In this document: positions 25,229-34,302 of the stretch, piece after piece
How positions within the stretch are numbered: the stretch's first letter is position 1
Layout: the number at the start of each line of letters is the position of its first letter
Position numbers and translations under genes: made by a program
Source of the DNA: JAABTH01 sp964390725
GTDB lineage: Bacteria; Bacillota; Dethiobacteria; DTU022
Reading direction: 5' to 3'
DNA: 64,000 bases
Assembly (NCBI GenBank): GCA_964390725.1
Contig: CAYMIW010000003.1
Location: forward strand, 115,550-179,549
The notes under the pieces: generated by a model
Database searches by the model: none
The model's input: the letters and a program-made list of their open reading frames with translations, nothing else
Told to the model about the DNA's origin: nothing

Positions 25229-26513
25229 GATTGGAATATTGGGCATAATTTTGCTCCTCGTTCTTTTATTGATCCGGATCCCGGTTGGGATCGCCATGAC
25301 TATTGTGGCGATAATAGGCAATATCATGCTATCCTCAATGGGGCCTGCGTTAAACAAGCTCGGTATAGATATTATCCTGATCACCCAGAATTATAGCTTT
25401 AGTGTCATTCCGCTATTTGTTTTAATGGGTATGTTTTTATCGAAGGCGAACCTTGGGGCTGATCTCTACGAGGTTCTTAACGGTTTGATTGGCAGAATTA
25501 AAGGAGGAATGGCTATTGCGACTATTGGGGCGGGCGCTGCTTTCGGGGCTGTGTGCGGTTCCGTTGTAGCTTCTGTTTCGACAATCGCTGCAGTAGCTGT
25601 ACCGGAAATGCGCAAGTATAAGTATGATCCCGGTTTTGCCACCGGGGTTTCTGCTGTCGGATCAACTCTTGGTGTAGTAATCCCCCCCAGCACTGCCCTT
25701 GTTGTTTATGGTGCCCTGACAGAAGAATCTATTGGTCAGGTTTTGATAGGCGGGTTTCTGCCGGGTGTGATGACCATGATCCTGCTGATGATTACGGTGC
25801 GCCTGCTTCTGATTTGGAAACCTAAATTGGCTCCGGAAGCGGTAGTTGAAAAAATTCCCTTTCCCTGGCAGGAATTAAAATATGTCTGGGCAGTACCTGT
25901 TATTTTTATTATCAGTATTGGCGGTATTTACGGTGGTTTTTTCACTCCTACTGAAGCCGGGGCAGTTGGAGCCTTTTTATCACTGGTATTTTCCGTCATG
26001 ATCGGTCGACTAAAGTGGAAACAGTTTATAGAAGCGATTATTGTATCGGTCAGGATTACAGCCATGGTTTTTATTGTTTTAATCGGTGGAAAGCTATTTG
26101 GAGCATTTTTAACCCGAAGCCTTATTCCAATGCGCCTCACCGGTTTTATTGATGGATTACACATTGAACCATTTTTTATCATCCTGATCATTCTGGTTAT
26201 TTATACAGCAATGGGTACTTTTATGGACGAAATGGCAACCTTGGTTATAATGACTCCAATTATTTATCCAATTGTTATGTCGCTTGGTTACAATGGGGTT
26301 TGGTTTGGGGTTATGACCATAATGATGCTGCTTACCGGTTTACTTACTCCACCTGTTGGAGTAGTAAGTCTGGTTGCATCTTCCATTACCAAGGTGCCTT
26401 CAACCAAGGTTTTTGCAGCCCAATGGCCGTTTTGGATTACTTTAATTATCGCCGCAATATTGGTAGCAGCTTTTCCTAATATTGTTCTCTTTCTGCCGAA
26501 CCTGATGTATTAG
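25215..26513 (+). CDS. dctM: TRAP transporter large permease (DctM family)
   Basis: A 432-residue permease with about 11-13 membrane helices. Family marks are FVLMGMFLSKANLGADLYEVLNG, GAAFGAVCGSVVASVSTIAAVAVPEM, GSTLGVVIPPSTALVVYG and the C-terminal MLLTGLLTPPVGVV. It drives sodium- or proton-coupled uptake of the acid bound by the DctP protein encoded at 23432. It overlaps dctQ and is followed by an intrinsic terminator, so the TRAP unit is dctP-dctQ-dctM. The neighbouring methyltransferase genes suggest a methylated or methoxylated acid as substrate. Confidence 0.93.
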   Translation: MTPIEIGILGIILLLVLLLIRIPVGIAMTIVAIIGNIMLSSMGPALNKLGIDIILITQNYSFSVIPLFVLMGMFLSKANLGADLYEVLNGLIGRIKGGMAIATIGAGAAFGAVCGSVVASVSTIAAVAVPEMRKYKYDPGFATGVSAVGSTLGVVIPPSTALVVYGALTEESIGQVLIGGFLPGVMTMILLMITVRLLLIWKPKLAPEAVVEKIPFPWQELKYVWAVPVIFIISIGGIYGGFFTPTEAGAVGAFLSLVFSVMIGRLKWKQFIEAIIVSVRITAMVFIVLIGGKLFGAFLTRSLIPMRLTGFIDGLHIEPFFIILIILVIYTAMGTFMDEMATLVIMTPIIYPIVMSLGYNGVWFGVMTIMMLLTGLLTPPVGVVSLVASSITKVPSTKVFAAQWPFWITLIIAAILVAAFPNIVLFLPNLMY

Positions 26514-26578
26514 GCAAATGAGTTAAGGCAATTTATTACCTGTTTTTAGATAGAATCTTTATTAACAAACAATTCATA

Positions 26579-26607
26579 GAACCGCCCTGTTCCGGGCGGT
26601 TCTTTTT
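26579..26607 (+). terminator. Intrinsic terminator of the TRAP operon
   Basis: Perfect arms GAACCGCCC and GGGCGGTTC around the loop TGTTCC, followed by TTTTTG. Confidence 0.9.
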
Positions 26608-26694
26608 GTTGAGTTATTGGCCATGAACTGTATAAATTGGTAAATTAGCCCCGTGTAGCATGGGTTTATGAACGCAGGGTTTTTCATCTAATGA

Positions 26695-26700
26695 TATAAT
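26695..26700 (+). promoter_or_regulatory. Candidate -10 box before the citrate synthase gene
   Basis: A perfect TATAAT 28 bases before the start codon, after the TRAP terminator. No convincing -35 hexamer is visible at the expected distance. Confidence 0.35.
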
Positions 26701-26728
26701 AAACAAAAAGAAAAAGTGAGGTAACTAT

Positions 26729-28099
26729 ATGAGAAAAAATATATCCCAAATTAATGCAGAAATTAAAAAACTTGCGCATCTCTGTGAAGATAACAGTACC
26801 ATTGATCCAACCCTTTACGAGAAATACGATGTTAAAAGAGGATTGCGCGATTTAAGTGGAAAAGGTGTCCTGGCCGGGTTAACTGATATAGCAGACATAA
26901 TATCTTTTAAAGAAGTTGACGGGAGGGAAGTTCCCTGTGAGGGCAAACTCTACTATCGGGGAATTGATGTAGAAGAAATAGTAGACGGTTTAACTGAAGA
27001 GGATCGCTTCGGTTTTGAAGAGGTTGTATACCTGCTTATGTTTGGCCAGCTTCCGGATCCTGATGAACTGGCTAAGTTCAACCACATTCTGGCAGATCAC
27101 CGTGTTCTGCCGACCGGTTTTGTGCGGGACATTATTATGAAAGCTCCCAGCCAGGATATGATGAATACACTGGCCCGATCCGTTTTGACCATGTATTCTT
27201 ACGATGAAAATGCCGATGATACATCACTGCCTAATGTGCTGCGTCAGCTACTGCAAATGATTGCTCTCTTTCCTTTACTTTCTGTATACGGTTATCAGGC
27301 TTATCGTCATTATCATGACAAGAAAAGCCTTTATATACATGCCCCAAAGGAGGAACTATCTACCGCGGAAAACATCTTAAGGATGCTTCGTCCTAATAAA
27401 AGGTATTCTCCTCTTGAAGCGAAGATACTGGATCTTGCTTTAATCCTTCATGCAGACCATGGAGGTGGTAATAACTCTACCTTTACAACCCGGGTTGTTA
27501 CATCAACCGGAACTGATACTTATTCTACTATAGCAGCAGCTCTTGGGTCCCTGAAAGGACCGAGACATGGTGGAGCTAATATTAAGGTTATACAGATGTT
27601 TGAAGACATGAAGAAAAACATTAAGGACTGGAGCGATGAAGGCAGTATTGCCGATTATTTAAAAAAGCTGTTGTATAAAGAAGCTTTTGATCGCAGCGGT
27701 TTAATTTACGGTATGGGGCATGCTGTTTATTCTCTTTCTGATCCGCGGGCAAACGTGTTTAAAAAATTTGTAGAGAGCCTCTCAAAAGAAAAAGAGAGGA
27801 TAGACGAGTTTCAGCTATATTCCCTGGTTGAGAGGCTGGGGCCGGAGATCATCAAGAAAGAAAGGCACATATACAAAGGTGTCAGTGCAAACGTTGATTT
27901 TTACAGTGGTTTTGTGTATAACCTTCTGGATCTGCCCCTGCAGCTTTATACTCCTCTCTTCGCCGTTGCCCGTATAGGAGGATGGTCTGCTCACCGACTG
28001 GAAGAGATAGTGAATGCCAACAAGATTATGCGTCCGGCTTACAAAGCAATTTTAAATTTCCAGGAATATATTCCTCTTTCGAGAAGGCAAACAAAATAG
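26729..28099 (+). CDS. Citrate synthase / 2-methylcitrate synthase family
   Basis: A 456-residue enzyme of the citrate synthase family. LYYRGIDVEEIVDGL marks the N-terminal part, LILHADHGGGNNSTFTTRVVTSTGTD carries the first active-site His region, GSLKGPRHGGAN the second, and YGMGHAVYSLSDPRA the third, followed by the catalytic Asp in VDFYSG. It condenses oxaloacetate with acetyl-CoA (or propionyl-CoA). The N-terminal extension of about 50 residues is typical of the long citrate synthases of clostridia. It stands alone between two terminators. Confidence 0.9.
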   Translation: MRKNISQINAEIKKLAHLCEDNSTIDPTLYEKYDVKRGLRDLSGKGVLAGLTDIADIISFKEVDGREVPCEGKLYYRGIDVEEIVDGLTEEDRFGFEEVVYLLMFGQLPDPDELAKFNHILADHRVLPTGFVRDIIMKAPSQDMMNTLARSVLTMYSYDENADDTSLPNVLRQLLQMIALFPLLSVYGYQAYRHYHDKKSLYIHAPKEELSTAENILRMLRPNKRYSPLEAKILDLALILHADHGGGNNSTFTTRVVTSTGTDTYSTIAAALGSLKGPRHGGANIKVIQMFEDMKKNIKDWSDEGSIADYLKKLLYKEAFDRSGLIYGMGHAVYSLSDPRANVFKKFVESLSKEKERIDEFQLYSLVERLGPEIIKKERHIYKGVSANVDFYSGFVYNLLDLPLQLYTPLFAVARIGGWSAHRLEEIVNANKIMRPAYKAILNFQEYIPLSRRQTK

Positions 28100-28131
28100 T
28101 TCAGTTTTTTAGAAACTAATAATTGCTCGGG

Positions 28132-28172
28132 CCGGGTAATAGCAGAAAATCATAATTGTGCTATTAACCCGG
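28132..28172 (+). terminator. Probable terminator after the citrate synthase gene
   Basis: CCGGGTAATAGCA pairs with TGCTATTAACCCGG with one bulge, followed by a T/C-rich stretch. It lies 33 bases past the stop codon. Confidence 0.6.
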
Positions 28173-28379
28173 TCTGCTCTTCTTAAGGGCTTAAATACAA
28201 TGAACGATCGGCAATTAATAATACTTTTGGGTGAAAAGAACAATGATGCTCATGACAGGTAGCTGGAAAGCAATAATTATCTTTGCAGATCCGGTAGAGG
28301 AAGGAATGCAATCTTAAAAAAAGAATTATAAACCCTGGGTAGCAAAAATATATTTTTATGAATGGAGGGCATGCCTGCC

Positions 28380-29807
28380 ATGGATTCAGTGGAGCTTTGT
28401 TTTGAAGAGGCACACCAGCTGGCCAGTTTAATTAAAAATAAAATCATTTCACCCTTGGAAGCAACCAGGACTTTCCTGGAACGCATTGAAGCTGTAAATC
28501 CACTAATAAATGCTTATTGTACCGTGGCGGCAGATCAGGCTCTGGAAAAAGCACGGAAACTTGAAAGCAGTATCGTGAAAGGTGAATCCGTTGGTCCATT
28601 GGCGGGAGTACCGGTTGCTGTAAAAGATGTTACTTTGACAAAGGGGATTAAAACTACTTTTGGTTCAAAGCTTTACAAAGACTATATACCTGAAAATGAT
28701 TCACTAATTGTTGGAAGGCTAAAAGAAGCCGGGGCCATTATCATGGGTAAAACGAACACACCTGAATTTGCTGCCGGGGGGGCCACTTATAACGATTTGT
28801 TTGGCGCAACCAGGACGCCCTGGAATGTTGATTTTAACAGTGGGGGTTCAAGTGGAGGATCTGCATCTGCAGTGGCTGCAGGCCTCTGTTCCCTGGCCGA
28901 AGGGAACGACTTGGGCGGTTCTTTAAGGATACCGGCCAGTTTTTGCGGAATTGTCGGGCTCCGACCTTCTCCGGGCCGGATTCCTGTTTTCCCAAATGAC
29001 TTGTACTGGGATAACATGTCGGTTGAAGGTCCGATGGCGCGATCTGTCAAAGATGCAGCGCTTATGCTGGATGCAGTTGCAGGAAGTGACAGAAGAAGCC
29101 CTGTCGCATTAATGTCCGGGGAACGCAGTATATTTAATGACCTCCTTAATATTAATAACTGCAAGTACAGGATTGCCTGGAGTGATAATCTTAACCTGAC
29201 TCCGATTGATGATGAAGTTCTCGGCCTAGCCAGGGGATCAATTGAAATTTTTAAATCGTTAAGTTGTACTGTTACAGAAGATTGTCCCGATTTCCAGGGG
29301 CTTCAGGAAACAGCAACAGTATTAAGAGGGGTGCGCTATGCAGCGCTATACCAGGAAGAATTAAATAGACCGGAATTTATAGAACTGGTTAACTCTAATA
29401 TTATAGAAAATGCCAGGCAGGGTATTAAGTTGAGCGGTTCAGACATTGCCAGGGCAGAAAAACATCGTTCTGACTTATGGCAGAAAATGCTGGATTTTTT
29501 TGTGAACTATGATCTGCTGGTTACTCCCACAGTTCCAGTTAAACCGTTTTTGGCAGATGTAACTTATCCCACCGAAATCAATGGGAAGGCAATGAAAAGT
29601 TATATCGATTGGATTATGCTGACTTATGCATTTTCAGTAACGGGTCTGCCGGCTATCAGCATTCCCTGTGGATGGACAGTTGATGGATTGCCTGTGGGGT
29701 TGCAAATTGCCGGTAAACCAGGTTGCGAAAGAGATGTTTTAACTGCCGCATCATGTTTTGAACAGGCAAAACCGTGGAGAGACAGGCGACCGCCTCTTGG
29801 TAATTAA
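28380..29807 (+). CDS. Amidase signature family enzyme
   Basis: A 475-residue hydrolase of the amidase signature family. The Ser-cisSer-Lys triad is present: Lys in PVAVKDVTL, the cis-Ser in GGSSGGSASAVAAG, and the nucleophile Ser in GGSLRIPASFCG. The C-terminal LPVGLQIAGKPG is also typical. Members hydrolyse amides; GatA is unlikely because no gatB or gatC is adjacent and GatA-specific blocks are not evident. ATG 28380 fits the ribosome site GGAGGG; ATGs at 28362 and 28371 are alternatives. Given the nearby carbamoylase and ygeY-type genes, a nitrogen-scavenging role is likely. Confidence 0.88.
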   Translation: MDSVELCFEEAHQLASLIKNKIISPLEATRTFLERIEAVNPLINAYCTVAADQALEKARKLESSIVKGESVGPLAGVPVAVKDVTLTKGIKTTFGSKLYKDYIPENDSLIVGRLKEAGAIIMGKTNTPEFAAGGATYNDLFGATRTPWNVDFNSGGSSGGSASAVAAGLCSLAEGNDLGGSLRIPASFCGIVGLRPSPGRIPVFPNDLYWDNMSVEGPMARSVKDAALMLDAVAGSDRRSPVALMSGERSIFNDLLNINNCKYRIAWSDNLNLTPIDDEVLGLARGSIEIFKSLSCTVTEDCPDFQGLQETATVLRGVRYAALYQEELNRPEFIELVNSNIIENARQGIKLSGSDIARAEKHRSDLWQKMLDFFVNYDLLVTPTVPVKPFLADVTYPTEINGKAMKSYIDWIMLTYAFSVTGLPAISIPCGWTVDGLPVGLQIAGKPGCERDVLTAASCFEQAKPWRDRRPPLGN

Positions 29808-29874
29808 GCAATAATCGAAGAGGTGGAAACAGCAGAGTTATAAAGCAATGATGATTAATAAGGAGATGCTGGTT

Positions 29875-30342
29875 ATGGCCCAGGTTGAATTGAGTAAAAC
29901 CGCTCCTGATTTTTCTCTTGAAGATTTTAATGGTAATAAAGTTACACTTTCCGATTTTAAGGGTGAAAAAAATGTTTTGCTCGTATTAAACCGTGGTTTA
30001 ACCTGATCATTCTGCAGGGAACACCTGGAGCAGTTGCACCGGGATTACAAGCTTTTTAATGATAGTGATACTGTAATACTATCTGTTGGGCCAGATGACA
30101 AAAAAAGATTTCGAAATTACTGGGATGTAAATAATTTTACCTTTATTGGGTTGCCTGATGAAAAGCACTCGGTACTTAAATTATATGGTCAACAGGTTAA
30201 GCTGTTTAAGCTCGGCCGACAGCCTGCCCAGATGCTTATTGATAAGCAAGGCATCTTGAGATTTATTCATTACGGTCATTCAATGAGCGATATCCCTTCA
30301 AACGATGATATGCTTAAACTTATTGCAGAGATAAATCAATAA
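29875..30342 (+). CDS. Peroxiredoxin-like selenoprotein with in-frame UGA (U44xxC47)
   Basis: One continuous frame of 155 residues if TGA at 30004-30006 is read as selenocysteine. The N-terminus APDFSLEDFNGNKVTLSDFKG is a standard AhpC/redoxin start; the active site reads VLLVLNRGLT-Sec-SFCREH, where homologues have Cys or Sec in a CxxC or UxxC pair. The rest (TVILSVGPDDKKRFRNYW, LIDKQGILRFIHYG) is an intact thioredoxin fold. AAGGAG precedes ATG 29875 by nine bases; an ATG at 29866 is possible. A hairpin suitable as a SECIS lies just after the UGA. It probably reduces peroxides. Read without Sec insertion it would look like a broken gene. Confidence 0.85.
30012..30033 (+). promoter_or_regulatory. 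Candidate bacterial SECIS element
   Basis: Six bases after the UGA codon ends at 30006, CTGC-AGG and CCT-GGA-GCAG form a stem with a bulged GGA and the five-base loop GAACA, whose first base is G as SelB-dependent elements require. The loop is about 12 bases from the UGA, slightly closer than usual. Confidence 0.5.
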
Positions 30343-30370
30343 CCGATAAATAATGTTTTTTATGAATAAT

Positions 30371-31531
30371 TCAACTGTTGGAATTTATTTTACCAGCCAG
30401 GCGGAGAATTCGGTGTTCCTGGATTATTTCAATGAATGAAGGGTTCTGCAGGGGGTGTTGGTTAAAATAAAACAAATGACCCGGGCACCGGCAATCGGAA
30501 GAGCCAAACCTATCGATCGTATGGTCTGCAATTGAACTGAGGCTTGCGGCTAAATCACATTCACCGTTGTCACTGCTAACTATTGGAATAGGCACTATTT
30601 TGCTTACTTCAGTTGTCAGGTGATCAATATGCCAGTGTTTGTTTTTCGATTTACGTGTATGTCTGTTGATCCTTTTCGCTAATCCACGCTTTGCTGAACC
30701 GACATAAACATAAAAACCCCGGGGAAATGACTTTGTGCCCAGGCTGCCTATATTTATTGTCTGGCTTTTATCTAAGGATATAAGTAGCAAGTAATAGCCC
30801 CGATCCTGCAGCTCCTGCTTAATTAAGTCATAAGGAATATCAATCTCCCTGATCGTAGAAACCTCATTTAATGAATGATCAAATCCGACAGTAAGGGCAT
30901 GAAGGTTAACATCATTTTTCACATCCATGAATGTTTGAGCAAAAAGTGGATCTATGCTGTATGCCGGAAGAAAACAGTTAACCTCCGGTGTCATGACAAC
31001 GAAAACACATCCGGTTTTAACGCCTGCCCGGGAAAGTTCCTGTAAGCGGAGAAGGTGATTTGTTCCCCTCATGGTTACTGCATCAGGGAACATGGCGAAC
31101 GAACCGGCAAACAAGGTGGAACTCTTTATTTCCAAAAATAATTTTTCAGCACTAACCCTGTTTTCCAGTAGTAGATCAAACCGATGCCTGCCGTAGACGG
31201 GTTCTTCACCGATTACCCGATATTCTTTAAATGATTCAATAGAACAGGTGTTAAGCAGTTGGTGAATCATCTTGTTGGTTAAATGAGTATGCAGCAAAAC
31301 ATATCGGTTTTCTTTCCGGCAGGCCAAAACCGTGTAGGGCAGTTTGCCCCTTGATATATCAGGGCTGAGCAGCAGATCAGTTCCGGGTAGTAGTAATTCC
31401 CATAAGCGGCCCGGGTTGGGCAGGTATGCTGTGCTCAATGTTCCGCCAACTTCAACCTCTACCACGAAACGATTGACCCGGGCCAGCAGTTTGCCTTCAA
31501 TTTTTTTATAGTTAAATGGGTATGTCAGCAT
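30371..31531 (-). CDS. SfsA-like nuclease fused to a GIY-YIG (DUF123) domain
   Basis: A 386-residue two-domain protein. Residues 1-235 match SfsA (sugar fermentation stimulation protein): VNRFVVEVEVGG, YLPNPGRLWELLLPG, and a PD-(D/E)XK-like core with EIKSSTLF followed by AMFPDAVTMRGTNHL. Residues about 245-386 match the DUF123 branch of GIY-YIG: GFYVYVGSAKRGLAKRINRH, KNKHWHIDHL and CRCPGHLFYF. Each domain usually occurs alone in bacteria. Two nuclease-like folds in one chain suggest a DNA or RNA processing role instead of sugar regulation. No ribosome site is obvious before ATG 31531. Confidence 0.82.
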   Translation of the reverse strand: MLTYPFNYKKIEGKLLARVNRFVVEVEVGGTLSTAYLPNPGRLWELLLPGTDLLLSPDISRGKLPYTVLACRKENRYVLLHTHLTNKMIHQLLNTCSIESFKEYRVIGEEPVYGRHRFDLLLENRVSAEKLFLEIKSSTLFAGSFAMFPDAVTMRGTNHLLRLQELSRAGVKTGCVFVVMTPEVNCFLPAYSIDPLFAQTFMDVKNDVNLHALTVGFDHSLNEVSTIREIDIPYDLIKQELQDRGYYLLLISLDKSQTINIGSLGTKSFPRGFYVYVGSAKRGLAKRINRHTRKSKNKHWHIDHLTTEVSKIVPIPIVSSDNGECDLAASLSSIADHTIDRFGSSDCRCPGHLFYFNQHPLQNPSFIEIIQEHRILRLAGKINSNS

Positions 31532-31582
31532 ATTTTTATGTTCAGTGATAATAATCTATTTATCCTGTTTTTAACATTTATA

Positions 31583-32803
31583 TTATTGTGTGTCCAGGGC
31601 TAAAATAGTGTGGAGAATAACATTTGCTCCTTTCCAGCATTGTTCAAGTGGTGTAAATTCTTCTTCGCAGTGGCTGAAACCCTCTCTGCTCGGTACGAAT
31701 ACCATCGTTGTCGGAACCATGTCGGCAATATACTGGGCATCATGACCGGCACCGCTATACATTTTTTTGCAGGGATAATTGAGTGATTTAACACTCTCCT
31801 CCATTGTTTTGATCAGGTCAGGATTAAATTCAATTGTTTTTCGAGCCCATTGTTCCCTGAAACTGACTTTACAGCGCAGCACTTCGGGAGGTAAATTTTT
31901 TATTACACTAACAACCTGCTCAATTACCTGCGGATCTCTGTGACGCGCATCAAGAGTAATTCTAACATAATCTGGTATTACGGTATGTATGTTGGGAGCA
32001 CCGCTAAATTCCCCGGTAGTATAAACCAGGGCCGGATCGAGTTTATCCAGCTCATGGTGAAGATGCCGGATAATTTCTGTCATGGCATGAAGCGCATCTT
32101 TCCTTACCGGCATTGGAGTGGTTCCGGCATGATTGGCCTGACCGCGGGTAATGATTTCATAATTAACCATTCCCAGAACGCCAAGTACCAGTCCAATATC
32201 TTTATTTTCTGCTTCAAGGACTGGACCCTGCTCTATATGCAGTTCCAGAAAGGCCCTGTACTCTTTTGAATTAAACCGGTTAGACAGATCACCTTTATAA
32301 CCACTGTTATTTAGAGCCTCTTCGAAGGTGACACCTTCCTCATCTTTAACATTCAACATGCTATCCCTCTCGAACTTACCGGTAATTACTCCCGAAGACA
32401 TCATGGCTGGCCTGAAGCGAGATCCTTCTTCATTGGTCCATACCACAACGGTGATTGGATGTCGGGTTTTGACGCCTTCCCTGGCCAGGGTTTCTGCAGT
32501 TTCCAGCGCGGTTAAAACACCAAGAATGCCGTCATAGTTGCCACCCCTGATGACAGAGTCAACGTGTGAGCCTACTGCAATGGAAGGAAGATTTTCCCTG
32601 CCTTTCAGGGTGGCATACATATTTCCCATATCATCAGTTTTTAAAGCCATGCCCAGTTCACGGCAGCGCTTACTAAATTCTGCCCTGGCCTGAAGATTTG
32701 GTTCGGAAAAACAAAGCCTTGTAATGCCCCCGTTACCCGTGGCCCCGAAGTTGCTGAAGGTTTGCAGCTTGTCTTTCATTCTCTCTTTGCTGCAGTTGAT
32801 CAT
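31583..32803 (-). CDS. M20 Zn-dependent N-carbamoyl-L-amino acid hydrolase / allantoate amidohydrolase-like
   Basis: A 406-residue amidohydrolase of the HyuC/AmaB/AllC group. Metal ligands lie in GSHVDSVIRGGNYDG, TNEEGSRFRPAMM, LELHIEQGPVLE and the late FSHCEEEF; the dimerisation lid begins at GQANHAGTTPMPVRKD. These enzymes remove the carbamoyl group from N-carbamoyl amino acids or allantoate, releasing ammonia and CO2. The start ATG has AAGGAGAG nine bases upstream. Its proximity to the ygeW/xdh operon suggests a place in purine or ureide nitrogen release; the exact substrate is not decided. Confidence 0.85.
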   Translation of the reverse strand: MINCSKERMKDKLQTFSNFGATGNGGITRLCFSEPNLQARAEFSKRCRELGMALKTDDMGNMYATLKGRENLPSIAVGSHVDSVIRGGNYDGILGVLTALETAETLAREGVKTRHPITVVVWTNEEGSRFRPAMMSSGVITGKFERDSMLNVKDEEGVTFEEALNNSGYKGDLSNRFNSKEYRAFLELHIEQGPVLEAENKDIGLVLGVLGMVNYEIITRGQANHAGTTPMPVRKDALHAMTEIIRHLHHELDKLDPALVYTTGEFSGAPNIHTVIPDYVRITLDARHRDPQVIEQVVSVIKNLPPEVLRCKVSFREQWARKTIEFNPDLIKTMEESVKSLNYPCKKMYSGAGHDAQYIADMVPTTMVFVPSREGFSHCEEEFTPLEQCWKGANVILHTILALDTQ

Positions 32804-32971
32804 TCCGGCTCACTCTCCTTTTCTTTTAATAAGTTCTTTATTTGTTGTAGAGGAGATAAAATCCTGCCTTGCCAGTTCGAAAAACGTCTGAGAACTAATA
32901 ACAGGCAATATTTATACATGTTATAATTAATTTGTTAAACTATAGTTCTATCCCGGGAGGTTAATAACACA

Positions 32972-34294
32972 GTGTCTGCTTACCTTTTCCGTGATGCGCT
33001 TGTTGTGACAATGGATACTGACAGAAATGTCTTTGCAGGAGATGTCCTGGTAGAAAATGATCGGATTAAAATGATTGGCAATGTTACCGAAAAGGCAGAT
33101 AATATTATCCAGTGCCAGGGGAAAGTATTAATACCGGGGTTGATTCAAACCCATGTTCACCTGGTCCAGGCCCTTTTCAGGGGGCAGGCCGATGATCTTG
33201 CCCTGCTTGACTGGCTGCGTAAAAAAATATGGCCTCTTGAAGCAGCTCATAACCGCGAGAGTATCTATTATTCATCACTCCTTGGTATTGCTGAATTATT
33301 GCGTGGAGGAACTACCTCAATCATAGACATGGCTACGGTTAATCACACTGAAGCTGTTTTTGAAGCTCTTCTGGAAACGGGGATCCGCGCTGTGTGCGGT
33401 AAATGTATGATGGACAGTGGTGACAATAAACCTGATGGTTTGAAAGAAACAACCAATCAGTCGCTTAGCGAAAGTGTTGCCCTGCTTGAAAAATGGCACG
33501 GAAGTGACGATGGAAGGCTGCAGTATGCTTTTAACCCGAGGTTTGTATTATCATGCACAGAGGAATTACTCCGGGAAACGAAAAAACTGGCGGAACAGCA
33601 TCAAGTGCTTGTGCATTCGCATGCCTCTGAAAACAGGGATGAAATAGCCGAGGTTGAAAATAACCTGGGCAGCCGCAATATTATTTATTTTGACCAAATT
33701 GGTTTAACTGGTGATAACCTTATTTTGGCTCACTGCATTTGGGTTAATGAAGATGAATTAAATATTCTTAAACGGAGCTCGACAACTGTTGCTCACTGCC
33801 CTTCATCAAACCTGAAGCTCGGTTCCGGAATAGCACCCACAGTTAAAATGGATGAGTTGGGTATTAATATTTCCATCGGGGCGGACGGAGCTCCCTGCAA
33901 TAACAGCATGGATCCGTTTATGGAAATGCGCCTGGCTGCTTTAATACAGAAGCCGCTTAACGGGCCAACAGCAATGCCGGCCCGGAGAGTGTTTGAAATG
34001 GCCACTCTCGGGGGAGCCGCGGCCATGAAAATGTCTGAATTAATTGGTTCAATAGAAATTGGTAAGAAAGCTGATCTGGTTCTGGTCGATTTAGATAAAC
34101 CACATACAATGCCCGCAGAAGGGACTGACATATACGGCCGCCTTGTTTACGAGGCCAAAGCGGCCGATGTGTCTCTGACCATGGTAGATGGTCGAATTGT
34201 TTATCAGGATAATGTTTTGCAGACCATTGATGAAAAAAGTGTGCTTCCCGCTGCTGAAAAAGCGTTACAGCGGGTTATTCAAGATATAGGTTGA
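32972..34294 (+). CDS. 5'-Deoxyadenosine deaminase-like amidohydrolase (MTA/SAH deaminase family)
   Basis: A 440-residue metal-dependent deaminase of the ATZ/TRZ family. The metal site is QTHVHLVQALFRGQADDL, then HSHASENRDE, LAHCIWVNEDE and IGADGAPCNNSMDP. The block LLDWLRKKIWPLEAAH is typical of the 5'-deoxyadenosine/SAH/MTA deaminases of clostridia and archaea, which turn the adenine ring into hypoxanthine. That would feed the xanthine dehydrogenase-type enzymes encoded on the opposite strand. GTG start with GGGAGG upstream. A guanine deaminase or ssnA-type function cannot be fully excluded. Confidence 0.82.
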   Translation: MSAYLFRDALVVTMDTDRNVFAGDVLVENDRIKMIGNVTEKADNIIQCQGKVLIPGLIQTHVHLVQALFRGQADDLALLDWLRKKIWPLEAAHNRESIYYSSLLGIAELLRGGTTSIIDMATVNHTEAVFEALLETGIRAVCGKCMMDSGDNKPDGLKETTNQSLSESVALLEKWHGSDDGRLQYAFNPRFVLSCTEELLRETKKLAEQHQVLVHSHASENRDEIAEVENNLGSRNIIYFDQIGLTGDNLILAHCIWVNEDELNILKRSSTTVAHCPSSNLKLGSGIAPTVKMDELGINISIGADGAPCNNSMDPFMEMRLAALIQKPLNGPTAMPARRVFEMATLGGAAAMKMSELIGSIEIGKKADLVLVDLDKPHTMPAEGTDIYGRLVYEAKAADVSLTMVDGRIVYQDNVLQTIDEKSVLPAAEKALQRVIQDIG

Positions 34295-34302
34295 GTTCTA
34301 AC

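Noticed and set aside
28380..29807. GatA subunit of Glu-tRNA amidotransferase
   Set aside because: No gatB or gatC beside it, and the sequence reads as a general amidase.
29875..30006. Peroxiredoxin gene as a pseudogene broken by a stop codon
   Set aside because: The stop is TGA at the exact redox Cys position, the frame continues intact with a full fold, and a SECIS-like hairpin follows, so selenocysteine is the better reading.
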